From Anisakis pegreffii (Eukaryota > Nematoda > Chromadorea > Rhabditida > Anisakidae), in assembly GCA_035041965.1 (NCBI GenBank), contig JAPYMA010003011.1, positions 496,001 through 560,000 of the forward strand: DNA of 64,000 nt, written 5' to 3'. Numbering within the stretch: the first letter of the stretch is position 1; each line of letters opens with the position of its first letter. A program made the translations under genes and the position numbers. A model generated the notes under the pieces. The model was not told where the DNA came from and ran no database searches. It worked only from the letters and a program-made list of their open reading frames with translations. Below are positions 54,314 to 64,000 of the stretch, piece after piece.

Positions 54314-54610
54314 ATGAACAATTGCGAGTTAATAGCTGCGAGTATTAAAACCGATTGTCACGAATCAACCGCATATAACAACGATACAAAAGTGCTATTT
54401 GATGTGTTATTTGCATTTTTTGGTTGTAAATTGAACCGGATTCCAGGAATTTATCACACGTGGTTCCTAGAAAAAGAACAAGATGATCATTCGAATTTGA
54501 ATGCTTCATTTGCGTTGCTTGTCTTCACTGAATACCTCTCAGTTTTCACGAAGAATTACATATCAATTAGTCCACCATGCCAAGTTGCTTATGGTCTGTA
54601 CTTCAGCTGA
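54314..54610 (+). CDS. Hypothetical protein, divergent from the helicase gene
   Basis: I do not recognise it. A true ATG, 287 bases from the helicase start and on the opposite strand, opens 98 codons (MNNCELIAASIKTDCHESTA) with a hydrophobic/aromatic second half and a TGA stop. It could be a complete small gene, the first exon of a larger one, or chance. The shared upstream region might serve both genes. Confidence 0.35.
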   Translation: MNNCELIAASIKTDCHESTAYNNDTKVLFDVLFAFFGCKLNRIPGIYHTWFLEKEQDDHSNLNASFALLVFTEYLSVFTKNYISISPPCQVAYGLYFS

Positions 54611-55435
54611 AATTTCCTCTTTAGTTAAATGAAATATTTTTTCATGGTTGGTGAGATGAGAAGTAGAGTTTGAGTCATTCATCCTGAATTAACAATTACT
54701 TTACCTACAATTTTACCAGTCACCGGACGTGCACGGTAACAAGTCATATAATTAACAATAATAATAATATGCAAGGAGTGATATATGGAAAATTAGAGAA
54801 ATCTGGATGAACAATAAGAAGAGACAATATCATCATGATGTGATTATTTAGGGTGATTACCTCTTCTGCCACCGACTATTCACTCGAGCGTCGTCGCACT
54901 TCGCCATAGAAACGCGTCGAATGCAGGCAAGCAGTCAGCGAAGAGAATGCGCAGTGATAGGTCAGCGTGCGATTGCGCGCTTAAATCACAAGACTTTATA
55001 GCAATGGTATATTGGAAAAGGACTGTTTTTGAGGAATGGTGCATTGCAGAGAAGAACTTGGGCGATATCAAAGCTGAAAATGTTGGGCAGAAACGAGATT
55101 CATATTTGTTTAGTACCCAGTTTCAAGTTAAATGAACAAGATTCGACCAATAAGATTATGCACAACATTTGTAGGGCTTGAAAAACCCTATCTATCACAT
55201 GAGCGTTCTTAATTGAGGAAAAGTAAGGCATTTTTGACGGGGTTAGGGGGTTTAAGCATGGAAAATTGCTGCTGAATGCAAACACGAACATTTCTTGGTA
55301 CTATTAGATAGAAGAGGTTCTCTGCATTCTAAAGATGTCATTTTTTGCCGACTTGTCATATTCTCTTAATGAGATAAGTAAAACGGGTGTACAAGACTGA
55401 AGGAATTAATCGAGTGAAGTTTTCTTCGCCAAATA
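54611..55435. other. Non-coding between hypothetical gene and repeat array
   Basis: No supported gene. Short open frames overlap on both strands around 54880-55291 without splice or domain support. Confidence 0.4.
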
Positions 55436-55439
55436 TTAC

Positions 55440-56010
55440 AAATGAAATATTATTTCCCTGAATGTAAGCAGAATTGCTCGACAACTTATACACTGTACTG
55501 AATGTAGAGAATCTGGAAAATGCGATGGTGTGAAAGAATCACAGCGTTTCTGGGCAAATCTGATTGTGAGGACAGCGTTCGTTTGAAGATGGTAACCTTG
55601 ATACTGCTGCAATAATGTGCGGATTGAACAACAGAGATACAGCGTATTGAAATGAGCACTGCCGAGTAAGTGAGATACCTTCAGAAAATAAGATTTTTTT
55701 CTGGATCTATATCGTCCGACAATATACATACTTTTCTGAAACTTTAGAATCTGAGAAATCCAATGTTGTGAAGAAATCACCATGTTACTGAGCAAAGTTG
55801 AGAACACCGATAGTTCGAATATGGTGATTCTGATACTATTAAGCTAATGTACATATTGATAGATAGCGCTGATCAATAGAGATACAATGTATTGAAATGA
55901 GCGCTGCCGAGCAAATGAGATACCTTCAGAAAATCAGTGATTACTCTGAAGGCAAGCAAAATCGCCCGACAATATATATACTGTAAGCGAGATACCTTCA
56001 GAAAATCACT
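55440..56010 (-). repeat. ~240-bp repeat array, minus orientation
   Basis: GAGATACCTTCAGAAAAT recurs at 55672, 55917 and 55989. The first two are 245 bp apart and sit in matching context (GTATTGAAATGAGCRCTGCCGAG before them). The reverse complement resembles the array at 57.4-58.9 kb: for example TATATATTGTCGGGCGATTTTGC here against TATATATTGCCGAGAGATTTTGC there. Confidence 0.75.
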
Positions 56011-56278
56011 CTGAACGTAAAAAAATTCGTGCATTATATCTGCCATGTTTATCGTATGTTTGGAATTCAATTTCTTCGAATATTTTTCGCATTTGGAAAT
56101 CATTCGTTGAATATCTACGATTCAGGTGATATTCTCGATCAAAAATAAAACATTTCATTTTATTGGTGAACATAATACTGTTGAACCTTTTAGCATATTC
56201 ATTTTCTCGTTCGAGTGGCTTTTTTTCAAAGTTAACACTGAATTTGTTTGGCTGACGTTGTTTCAGGTGTGAGAACAT
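56006..56278 (-). CDS. Hypothetical charged 90-residue protein between inverted arrays
   Basis: I do not recognise it. A true ATG opens MFSHLKQRQPNKFSVNFEKK and the frame runs for 90 codons. It is rich in Lys, Arg, Glu, Phe and Asn, and more protein-like than chance frames nearby. It ends inside the edge of the repeat array. It could be a gene carried by a mobile element bounded by the two arrays, a last exon, or chance. Confidence 0.3.
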   Translation of the reverse strand: MFSHLKQRQPNKFSVNFEKKPLERENEYAKRFNSIMFTNKMKCFIFDREYHLNRRYSTNDFQMRKIFEEIEFQTYDKHGRYNARIFLRSE

Positions 56279-57400
56279 TTTTTACTTCAATGAAAAATTG
56301 TTTCGTCATTAATTTGTAATCTGGTATCTCAGGTTGATCCCTTGCATGGCATTTCAAGAGAAATCTAGGAATGTGTCATTGATATACTGGTTTGTGAGAT
56401 GGAATGTTTGTATTACATTTTATTCCTAATGCTGTTTTTATGGAGTGGTGATGGATGTCTTGATATTGTGATGTTTTTATTGTACTTTATGATGAGCTTG
56501 TTTATTATTGAATGCAGTGTATTCTGATTCAAGTTGTTAAAGAAGATGATTGTTAGTCATTAAAAATTTGATTATTATTTGTGTTTTTCTGCCCTGAAGC
56601 ACCACCATACAACACACCCTAATCGGTATCACGTTTCGTCACATCGGCAACCACAGGCCATTTCGCAGACATGACGACGCTCGGTGTAGATTTTTTTGAC
56701 AATTCCATTTGGATTCGAGGAAAGCATGCTGTGCAAAACGAAGAAAATTTAAAGTAGTCGATGATAAAGGTCATGGAAGAATTAGAACATGATCAATGTC
56801 GGCGATTCTCAATCTGTATAGTAAAAAAGATTGGGGATGAAGTATGATGTATGTGGTGACAGCAGTTAAGATCGCTTAGATCAGACTGCGATTTTGATGA
56901 AAAGCTGTATCATTAAATGTCAGAATTCTGTACCATAAGAGCAAAGACATTTGAAAAACAGCAAGTGGTAGCCTACAAGTCGGGCAAAGAGGCATTTCAC
57001 GGTGGTGACAAGAGCGAACATATAGGTGACATGACATGAATATGTTGGCAGCACTATCATCACATCTGATCATAAGATAAAATCATTAAGTCGGCAATCA
57101 TGACAATATTGATTATGATATCGGCAATACATTCCTTCCAAAAATTACAAGCACTAATCAATAAGTTAACATTTCAAAATATTATAAGATTAAGATTCTG
57201 AAGATATATAAGATTAAGATATATAAGATCAAAATATTATAAAATTAAGATTAAGATTCATTACTAAGATTGAATTCTGAAATAGCTGAACATGATACAT
57301 GCGATCAAAATGTAAGAAGAGCTACCATTATCAGTCTCATCATCTTCAACCAAACCGTACTGCCACGTTTACAAAGAAACATGTCGGCTTCTCCTCACTG
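56279..57400. other. Spacer between the two inverted arrays
   Basis: Mostly non-coding. A minus-strand frame at 56876-57073 contains SCHHREMPLCPTCRLPL, which resembles the end of a RING finger but lacks the preceding zinc ligands. An AT-rich degenerate run (ATTAAGATATATAAGAT-like) occupies 57180-57265. Confidence 0.4.
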
Positions 57401-58940
57401 CTGGATTCTTCAGATTCTCCGGCTTCAGATAAGTGTTATTCTTGTCAGACGATTTTGCTTACCTGTGGTGATATACTAATTTCTTAAAGGTGTCTCACCT
57501 AGCGCTGGTTCGGTTAGATTGCATCACAACAGATCGATCTGAGCGTTATTATACTACCATGAGGATTACCATCTTCAAGCTACCGGTACCTTCAGCTGTG
57601 TCGAGTAACAATTGAATTTCTTTGCATCATTCCATTGCACAGAATCTCTACTTTTAGAAAAACCTATATATTGCCGAGAGATTTTGCTTTCTTGGGGAGA
57701 TATAGCTATTTTTCTAAAGCCATCTCAATCTGCGCAGAGGCACCTATTCAAATACACTGTATCACTACTGATCAGCTGTATACATTGTCATAGCACTATA
57801 GGCGTTACGATATTCAAAGTACCGGTACCCTCAGATTTCCCGGTAACATATGAATTTCTCTGCAGTATTTCATTGCTCAGAATCTCCACTTTTAGAAAAA
57901 TATATATTTTGCCGAGAGATTTTGCTTTCCTGAGCAGAATAGCCATTTTCTCAATGATATACGGTTTGCCATCTTCGAGCCTACCGTATCCTCAAATTTG
58001 CCCATTAACATATAAATATTTGTGCACCAATCGGTCCAGGGGAATCTTTAAATTCAGAAAAACATATATCTTGCTAAGGAGTTTTGCTTTCTTGAGGAGA
58101 TATAGCTATTTTTCTAAAGCCATCTCAATCTGCGCAGAGGCACCTATTCAAATACACTGTATCACTACTGATCAGCTGTATACATTGTCATAGCACTATA
58201 GGCGTTACGATATTCAAAGTACCGGTACCCTCAGATTTCCCGGTAACATATGAATTTCTCTGCAGTATTTCATTGCTCAGAATCTCCACTTTTAGAAAAA
58301 TATATATTTTGCCGAGAGATTTTGCTTTCCTGAGCAGAATAGCCATTTTCTCAATGATATACGGTTTGCCATCTTCGAGCCTACCGTATCCTCAAATTTG
58401 CCCATTAACATATAAATATTTGTGCACCAATCGGTCCAGGGGAATCTTTAAATTCAGAAAAACATATATCTTGCTGAGGGGTTTTGCTTTCTTGAGGAGA
58501 TATGGCTATTTTTCTAAAGCCATCTCAATCAGCGCAGAGGCACTTGTTCAAATACACTGTATCACTACTGATCAGTTGTATACATTGTCAAAGCACTATA
58601 GGCGTTACGATATTCAAGGTACCGATACCCTCAGGTTTTCCCGGTAACATATGAATTTCTCTGCAGCATTTCATTGCACAGATTCTCTACTTTTAGAAAA
58701 ACGTATATTTTGACGAGGGATTTTGCTTTCTTGAGGAGATATAGCTATTTTTCTAAAGCCATCTCAATCAGCGCAGAGGCACTTATTCAAACACACTGTA
58801 TCACTATTGATCAGCTGTATACATTGTCATAGCCCTATAGGCGTTACGATATTCAAGGTACCGGTACCTTCAGGTTTGCCCGGTAACATATAAATTTCTT
58901 TGCAGCAATCCATTGCTCAGAATCTCTACTTTTAGAAAAT
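57400..58940 (+). repeat. Tandem array with 400-bp higher-order unit
   Basis: The block TTTTGCTTTCTTGRGGAGATAT recurs at about 57683, 58083 and 58483 (exactly 400 bp apart) and again at 58722 (239 bp on). A related block (TTTTGCTTTCCTGAGCAGA) falls at 57922 and 58322, so each 400-bp unit is a 239-bp plus a 161-bp subunit. Copies 1 and 2 are nearly identical over hundreds of bases; the copy from about 57420 is diverged. The open frames of 193 and 124 codons across the array only mirror the repeat. Confidence 0.9.
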
Positions 58941-60839
58941 GGACATTAGCTGCCAGTGCAGCTAAGTTCTTCATTAGTGCTAATAAGGTACTTGATAACT
59001 TTTAGAAATCCATTCAAATGGAATGTGGAGCATTGTGGATTCTTCAGCTTGTTAACGGGGAGATATTTAAAATCCATCAATTTTTTGAATTATCGCCTCT
59101 CTTTTTAACAGTTGACCGCTTTCGAGAGTTTGTATTTCAAGCTAGGGATCAACTGAATGACTGCGGTTTGGGCTACGCATAGAAGTTAGAATTTTCTCGT
59201 GACCACTAGCACAAGATCTTCTCAGGCTTGAAATGAGCTGTTGTTTATGTCTTCAATAAGATATTTTCGAGGTAGCATTTTTTGATTAATATTGGCAATT
59301 TTCTCATAGTTTATAATTGGAGCACACAGATGATAAGTTGAGGAATAGAAAGGCAAGTCCTTGGATTGCTCTCTTTCCTTGTGTTGATGGAGACAAGGTT
59401 TGAGTCATGCTTTAGTTATCAATAGGTTGAATTGACTTCAAACTTATTTTGAGTTTACGAAAGACAATTCTTCAAATGTCATTTAGCACAAAATAGGAAT
59501 GGGAAAGCTGTACAACGAATAGAGCATTTAGAGTATGACGTTTAATACATGCGAGAGTAAATCCCACTATGAGATCAATAAGCTTGAATGAGCGTCAATG
59601 TTTGAAAATTGGAGATATGCACAGAAAAAGCTGTCATCTCTGACTTCCGCTCAATTTTTTCTTTTGTGTAGAATATGTAACTTCGAGAAAACCTTCTGCA
59701 TTTCTCCTCTGACGCCATGGGTAAGGTTTCTTATCAAAATCTTGGACAGTATTTGGGCAGCGCTTCTAAATTTACATACTCATCTTTTTTTCAATCAAAC
59801 AAAAACTGAGTGAGGTAATTCGTGAACATAACTACACAAGAACGATGGAAACTGAAATGGTGAATTGCTGAAGCTGAACGTCATTGCATCCTCTTCTTCA
59901 GAAGGAGGCTGTGAAACCTCAGGTCACTCCACCCAGCAGCCAGTAGAAACACTATCAATAACACTTAACTGTTTAATTAAGTTCAGGTTTGCATGATAAT
60001 AGGATTGTTTCTTCCCATCATCAGGTTCTCTGGTTTCAGAAAAGTATAGATGTTGTCCACTGCTTTTGTTTACTTCAATTAGTATCAACGATTTTCTGAG
60101 GCCATCTTACGTAGCTGAGTGGCTCATTCTAATTCATTGTACCGTGTAGATCAATGTACACAAGAGGTAGTAATATCAAGATCTCCACATTCAGTTTATG
60201 AATGCTATCCAGCACGGATTCGTTTCGGTTGGTACTAGTGTGCATTTGACTTCTACCACATAATAGGTCAATACTCTTCAGTTTGGTTTCATTTCAGTTA
60301 GCATAAATTTACAATTGACCTATTCTTCACCTCAGGTGAACTGGTTTTATTCGTAATATGAATTCAAAATCTACAATCCAGTTGTTGTTTAGTGTTTACC
60401 ATTGGTTTATTTCTCGTTGCATGGACCACAGTTAGCTGCAACCATGCTTATTTAATTAAACTGAATTAAGTTGAAATACTTCTCCTTGTTCGAGAAAGCA
60501 GTTGTTAATATGCGGAGATAGCTGTGGCACAATGCCTTCATTAATGCGATGGCTGATCTATGTGTGTTATTGAGTACAACCCTTTCTTCTTTCGGGTCTA
60601 CGATATTTGACCAAGCGTTTTTTCTGCCCAGCGTTTTTTTTTTCAATTATAAAACGTCGAAATTGTTTAGTGAATAGATAACGATTAATGTTTAGTGCTG
60701 ATACTGATTAAATGTGTGCAAGTGTATTCAGCGTTGAACAAATACACGAAGTGTAGTTGTCTTGTGCGTGACTGTTGTATTATTCATATATCATTGCATT
60801 ACATTTATCTATCACAGACACGTATCAGGATAAACCCAA
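58941..60839. other. Intergenic upstream of the ELM2/SANT gene
   Basis: Apart from the decayed repeat near 60.1 kb I see no gene. The promoter and 5' UTR of the gene starting at 60840 should lie at the right end. Confidence 0.45.
60030..60160 (+). repeat. Decayed outlying copy of the same repeat
   Basis: CAGAAAAGTATAGATGTTGTCCACTGCTTTTGTTTAC, followed by TTTTCTGAGGCCATCTTACGTAGCTGAG, follows the array consensus at reduced identity. Confidence 0.5.
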
Positions 60840-63800
60840 ATGGAGTGTGACGCTCAAATAGATCGAAGTGTCGTGGATACGATTGGTGAGGAAGAGTCAT
60901 GCGAAAAGCATGAAGAGAATGGCACAACTGACCCATCAACTTCGACCGAAATTAACAGAGAGAAAATGCAGGATTTAAAAGAAGATCGTTCGAACGTGTC
61001 ACTTGCAGATGCACTCCTGTTTGGATGTAGTGAACGTAGTGAACCACTGAATCTCGATCAGGATATCAATTTTCTTGATGACAGTGATGATGATGAGAAT
61101 AAGAAACAAGCTGACACTGATGACAGCTGTGTAAATGATTGGAAGTTGGTGAAGGATGACAAGAAAAAGACTGATGAACTAATTGGTACAACAAATGATA
61201 TTGGTGATAAGGATAAAGGCTTGTATCAGCAGAGTGATTTCAAGGGTTTATTGGATAATGAGATGAATTGGGATGAGAACGAGAAGTTAGGGGTGAGCAG
61301 TATTGTAAATGAGATAGATTTACTGAATGACGGAATCGGTCAGAATGAAGTTAATTTGAATGAGATCGATAAAGCGAATGTTGTGATGGATGACTATCAT
61401 TTGGATAATGATGATATGATGGATATGCTAATGAATAAAGATATTGATGCAAATGAAGGGGATGATGGATTGACACGTGAAGACATCGATGGTATTAATG
61501 ATGATTCGAGGTGTGTTTCTGATAAAGAACAGTCAAGTAGTAGAATGCAGATAAATGAGGAGGAAATTTTGGGGTCGTCGAATGATGCTGAGGAGATTCG
61601 AATGGATAAAAGTAACAGAAATAATGCTTGGATGAATTGTGGTCAGGAGGATTCAAATGGCGATGTTGTAATTGTGGATGAGGATGAAGATTCGATTATT
61701 GGGAGTGAGGATATTATCGTTGAGAGGCTGATGAAAAGGATTGTGAAGACAATCGATGTTGCATTTTTATTATACGATTCTGCTGATCATTACATTGATG
61801 GTGAGAAGTTGATCTCGATTTATAAAGATACTCAAATGGACGGTGATAGTGAACGTAGGAGTGCTTCGCAAGTTCAAGAGTATAACGAAAATTCGATACA
61901 ATTGTTGGATTGTAATGAAAATTCACGAAGTGATTCGATTATTGTGCGAAGGTTGCTTGAGTCTGATGAAGACAGTCCTGATGACAGTAGCAATTCAAAC
62001 CAGGTTATAGTGCATCTTACTTTGTTGAGTTTCACGTTTAATGAAGTTTATGAATTGAAGTGGAAATTGGGATTTTTGATTCTGAATTAAAGATGCACAT
62101 GAACGTGAAAGAACTCGAGAAGTTCACGGAATGTTCGAAATATCGGAAGATAGCCAGTCAAAAATCGAAGTACATAAATGTGTCATTGAACATGAATCTT
62201 AAAATTTCAATATTAGTAACCAGTTTGGTTTATTGAGTACCGAGTTATAGGTTGTTAAAAGTTTCAGGTTCATGTGACATACTCGCCGCACAAGTTTGAC
62301 ACTGTTACAAGTGAGTAATTTGATGCTTGAATAATGATTCGTTTACCAACCACGGTGTAACTAAAGATTCTGTTGTTCTAAATTTCAAGATTTGATTTCT
62401 ACAAATTTCCGTTTTAAAAGATGTGATACGTTGCTTTATTTGTTTCGACAAAATTCTTTTTGTTCTACGCTACGTTTCCCAAATTTTTTTCAGTTTTTGA
62501 AGAATTTGTAATTATTGCATGTAGATGCCAATTGTAAGTAAACTTCATCGATATTGACTTGATAATTGATTGAAAAGAGTGGCAATGTTTGAGATGCGAC
62601 TGCAAATCACTGTAACGCGTTTCGATTGCCAACGAATCTGGAAATTCGTGAGGGAGACGATTATCAATGTATTGTGGGGGAAGATTTCGACGAGAGGGAG
62701 ATGGAAGAGGAAAATGATAATGAAACTCGAGAGTATTGTTTATGGTTACCAACAGAGCAGTTGTCTGATGAGGATATCACTGATTACTTGTCAGTCGCGC
62801 TCGGTGTTTATAATATCGAACAGGACAGGGTTCGTTCAGACGTTTGACGGAATCATTCTTAGCTAGGATCCATGATGAATAGTCACTGTGAAATATAAGT
62901 TTTATTGAAAGTGATAGGGAATCGTTTGCACTAGAATGATTTGTCTCAGATACTTTATTATAGGCGTTATACATTCTGCATGAATGTGGATATAATCTGG
63001 AAGAGGCATATGAGCAACTAACGAAGAGGAGAATTATAAGAAAGGAATGGAACGACGATGATATTAACGCGTTTTTGAGAGCTCTCAAACTGTACGGAAA
63101 ACGATTCTCAAAAATTAAGAAATTGGTTTGTTAGTTCCATTTACTTTGCATATTTATTTTGCGTTAATTTATTCGCTTGATTGCGGAATCATCGTTCTTT
63201 GTATTCGTTAAGCAACTGAACCAATCCGAAACTTGATTGAAATCTGCTGTTGGCCAAATTTCGTTGAAGCGATCGTGGTTTTATAAATTTGTTCAGTTCG
63301 ATCTTGCATATCACCACATATTATTTTTCACATTGCATTTGCTACCTATTTTATTTTTTTGTTAATTGTCACCTTTTTTCTCGTTAGAAAATGTGTTGAA
63401 TTGTTTGAGGGGGTTGGTGACGTTGATAATCGAACTTAAGTTAAGCTGAAAGTCAAGGAGCTTGGTTGATAAACTCTATTTTATCGCAGCGTATTTTTAG
63501 ATGCCAAATAAGTCAGTGTCGGAAATCGTTAACTTTTACTACGATATGAAAAAGAAGCTTCGTTTGAGGAGTATTCTCGATCAGCGTGCGGAAGAGGGTT
63601 ACGATAATTATTCAAGGTTCCTTTTCAGTTCGGTTGAACTTCGTTGACCATTTTTGATTTGGACTATTATTTTTCAGTGCTCTTCACATTGATTGCATAT
63701 TACTGACGTTGTATATTTCATTGCGTTCATCGAAATCTCAGAAATCATTACGAGCATGTACATACCTCTATGGTGTCGCTCAGTGTCGCATCCTTGGTTC

Positions 63801-64000
63801 CTTTGCATCATCCTTTTGACACAATCACTAATATTAATTAGCTTCAAAAAACTATACATCCTCTTGACTACTATCATTGTGGTAATTGTAATGAACAAAT
63901 GATTATGCTTAGTGATGGGACAGAATCGGATGGAAATGCTGATGAAAATATAACTGAAGGGCCTTGTGGCAGTTGCGGTAAATTGCACACAGGTTTAAGA
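60840..64000 (+). CDS. ELM2/SANT transcriptional corepressor, MIER-like (3' end outside window)
   Basis: MIER-type proteins recruit histone deacetylases through ELM2 and SANT domains in the nucleus. Exon 1 (60840-62003) encodes 388 very acidic residues (Asp/Glu/Asn-rich, with DDSDDDENK-type runs). Then come 62268-62310, 62594-62829 (ELM2: LEIREGDDYQCIVGED and YCLWLPTEQLSDEDITDYL), 62964-63125 (ALYILHECGYNLEEAYEQL, then the SANT start EWNDDDINAFLRALKLYGKR) and 63501-63616 (NKSVSEIVNFYYDMKKKLRL). Phases agree throughout. A later block, from about 63842 to the window edge, encodes HCGNCNEQM and GPCGSCGKLHTGLR, a CxxC...CxxC zinc finger. How it is joined to the SANT exon is unresolved. The order ELM2-SANT and the FYYDMKK motif favour MIER over CoREST or MTA, but the zinc finger is not a usual MIER feature. 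Confidence 0.82.

Noticed and set aside
57612..58647. Long open frames (193 and 124 codons) on the plus strand
   Set aside because: They lie wholly within the 400-bp tandem repeat and share their sequence because of it; frames shift between subunits and composition is non-protein-like.

Overview
The window looks like nuclear DNA from a nematode. It is AT-rich. The genes are split by many short introns with TTTCAG-type acceptors. It carries two fatty-acid-and-retinol-binding (FAR) genes, a family known from nematodes, and several conserved animal genes have recognisable sequence. No species is named because nothing here fixes one. Exon limits were read by eye from splice sites, reading phase and family resemblance; no search was run.

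Layout. 1-2.9 kb: end of an unrecognised coiled-coil-like gene, then non-coding DNA. 2.97-9.4 kb: two tandem plus-strand FAR genes with the same intron phases and near-identical exon lengths. 12.2-16.7 kb: serine hydroxymethyltransferase (mel-32 type), with an upstream in-frame exon that looks like a mitochondrial presequence. 18.0-23.6 kb (minus): APC5, a subunit of the anaphase-promoting complex. 26.9-28.7 kb (minus): an R-Ras/M-Ras-like GTPase, complete in five exons. 32.4-34.5 kb (minus): syntaxin-16. 35.9-37.7 kb (plus): a possible small secreted protein and a two-exon single-pass membrane protein. 40.0-54.0 kb (minus): a 14-kb DDX60-like SKI2-family helicase gene with helicase motifs I, II, III and VI visible. 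55.4-58.9 kb: two arrays of a ~240-bp repeat in opposite orientations around a 1.4-kb spacer that holds a charged 90-residue ORF. 60.8-64 kb (plus): 5' part of an ELM2/SANT corepressor gene of MIER type, cut by the window edge.

The neighbours do not form a pathway; this is an ordinary animal gene neighbourhood. The items most worth a second look are the likely dual-targeted SHMT, the DDX60-like gene with its asparagine-rich insert and intron-borne insertions, the inverted repeat arrays beside it, a long hairpin in the first SHMT intron, and the alternative last exons of the first FAR gene.
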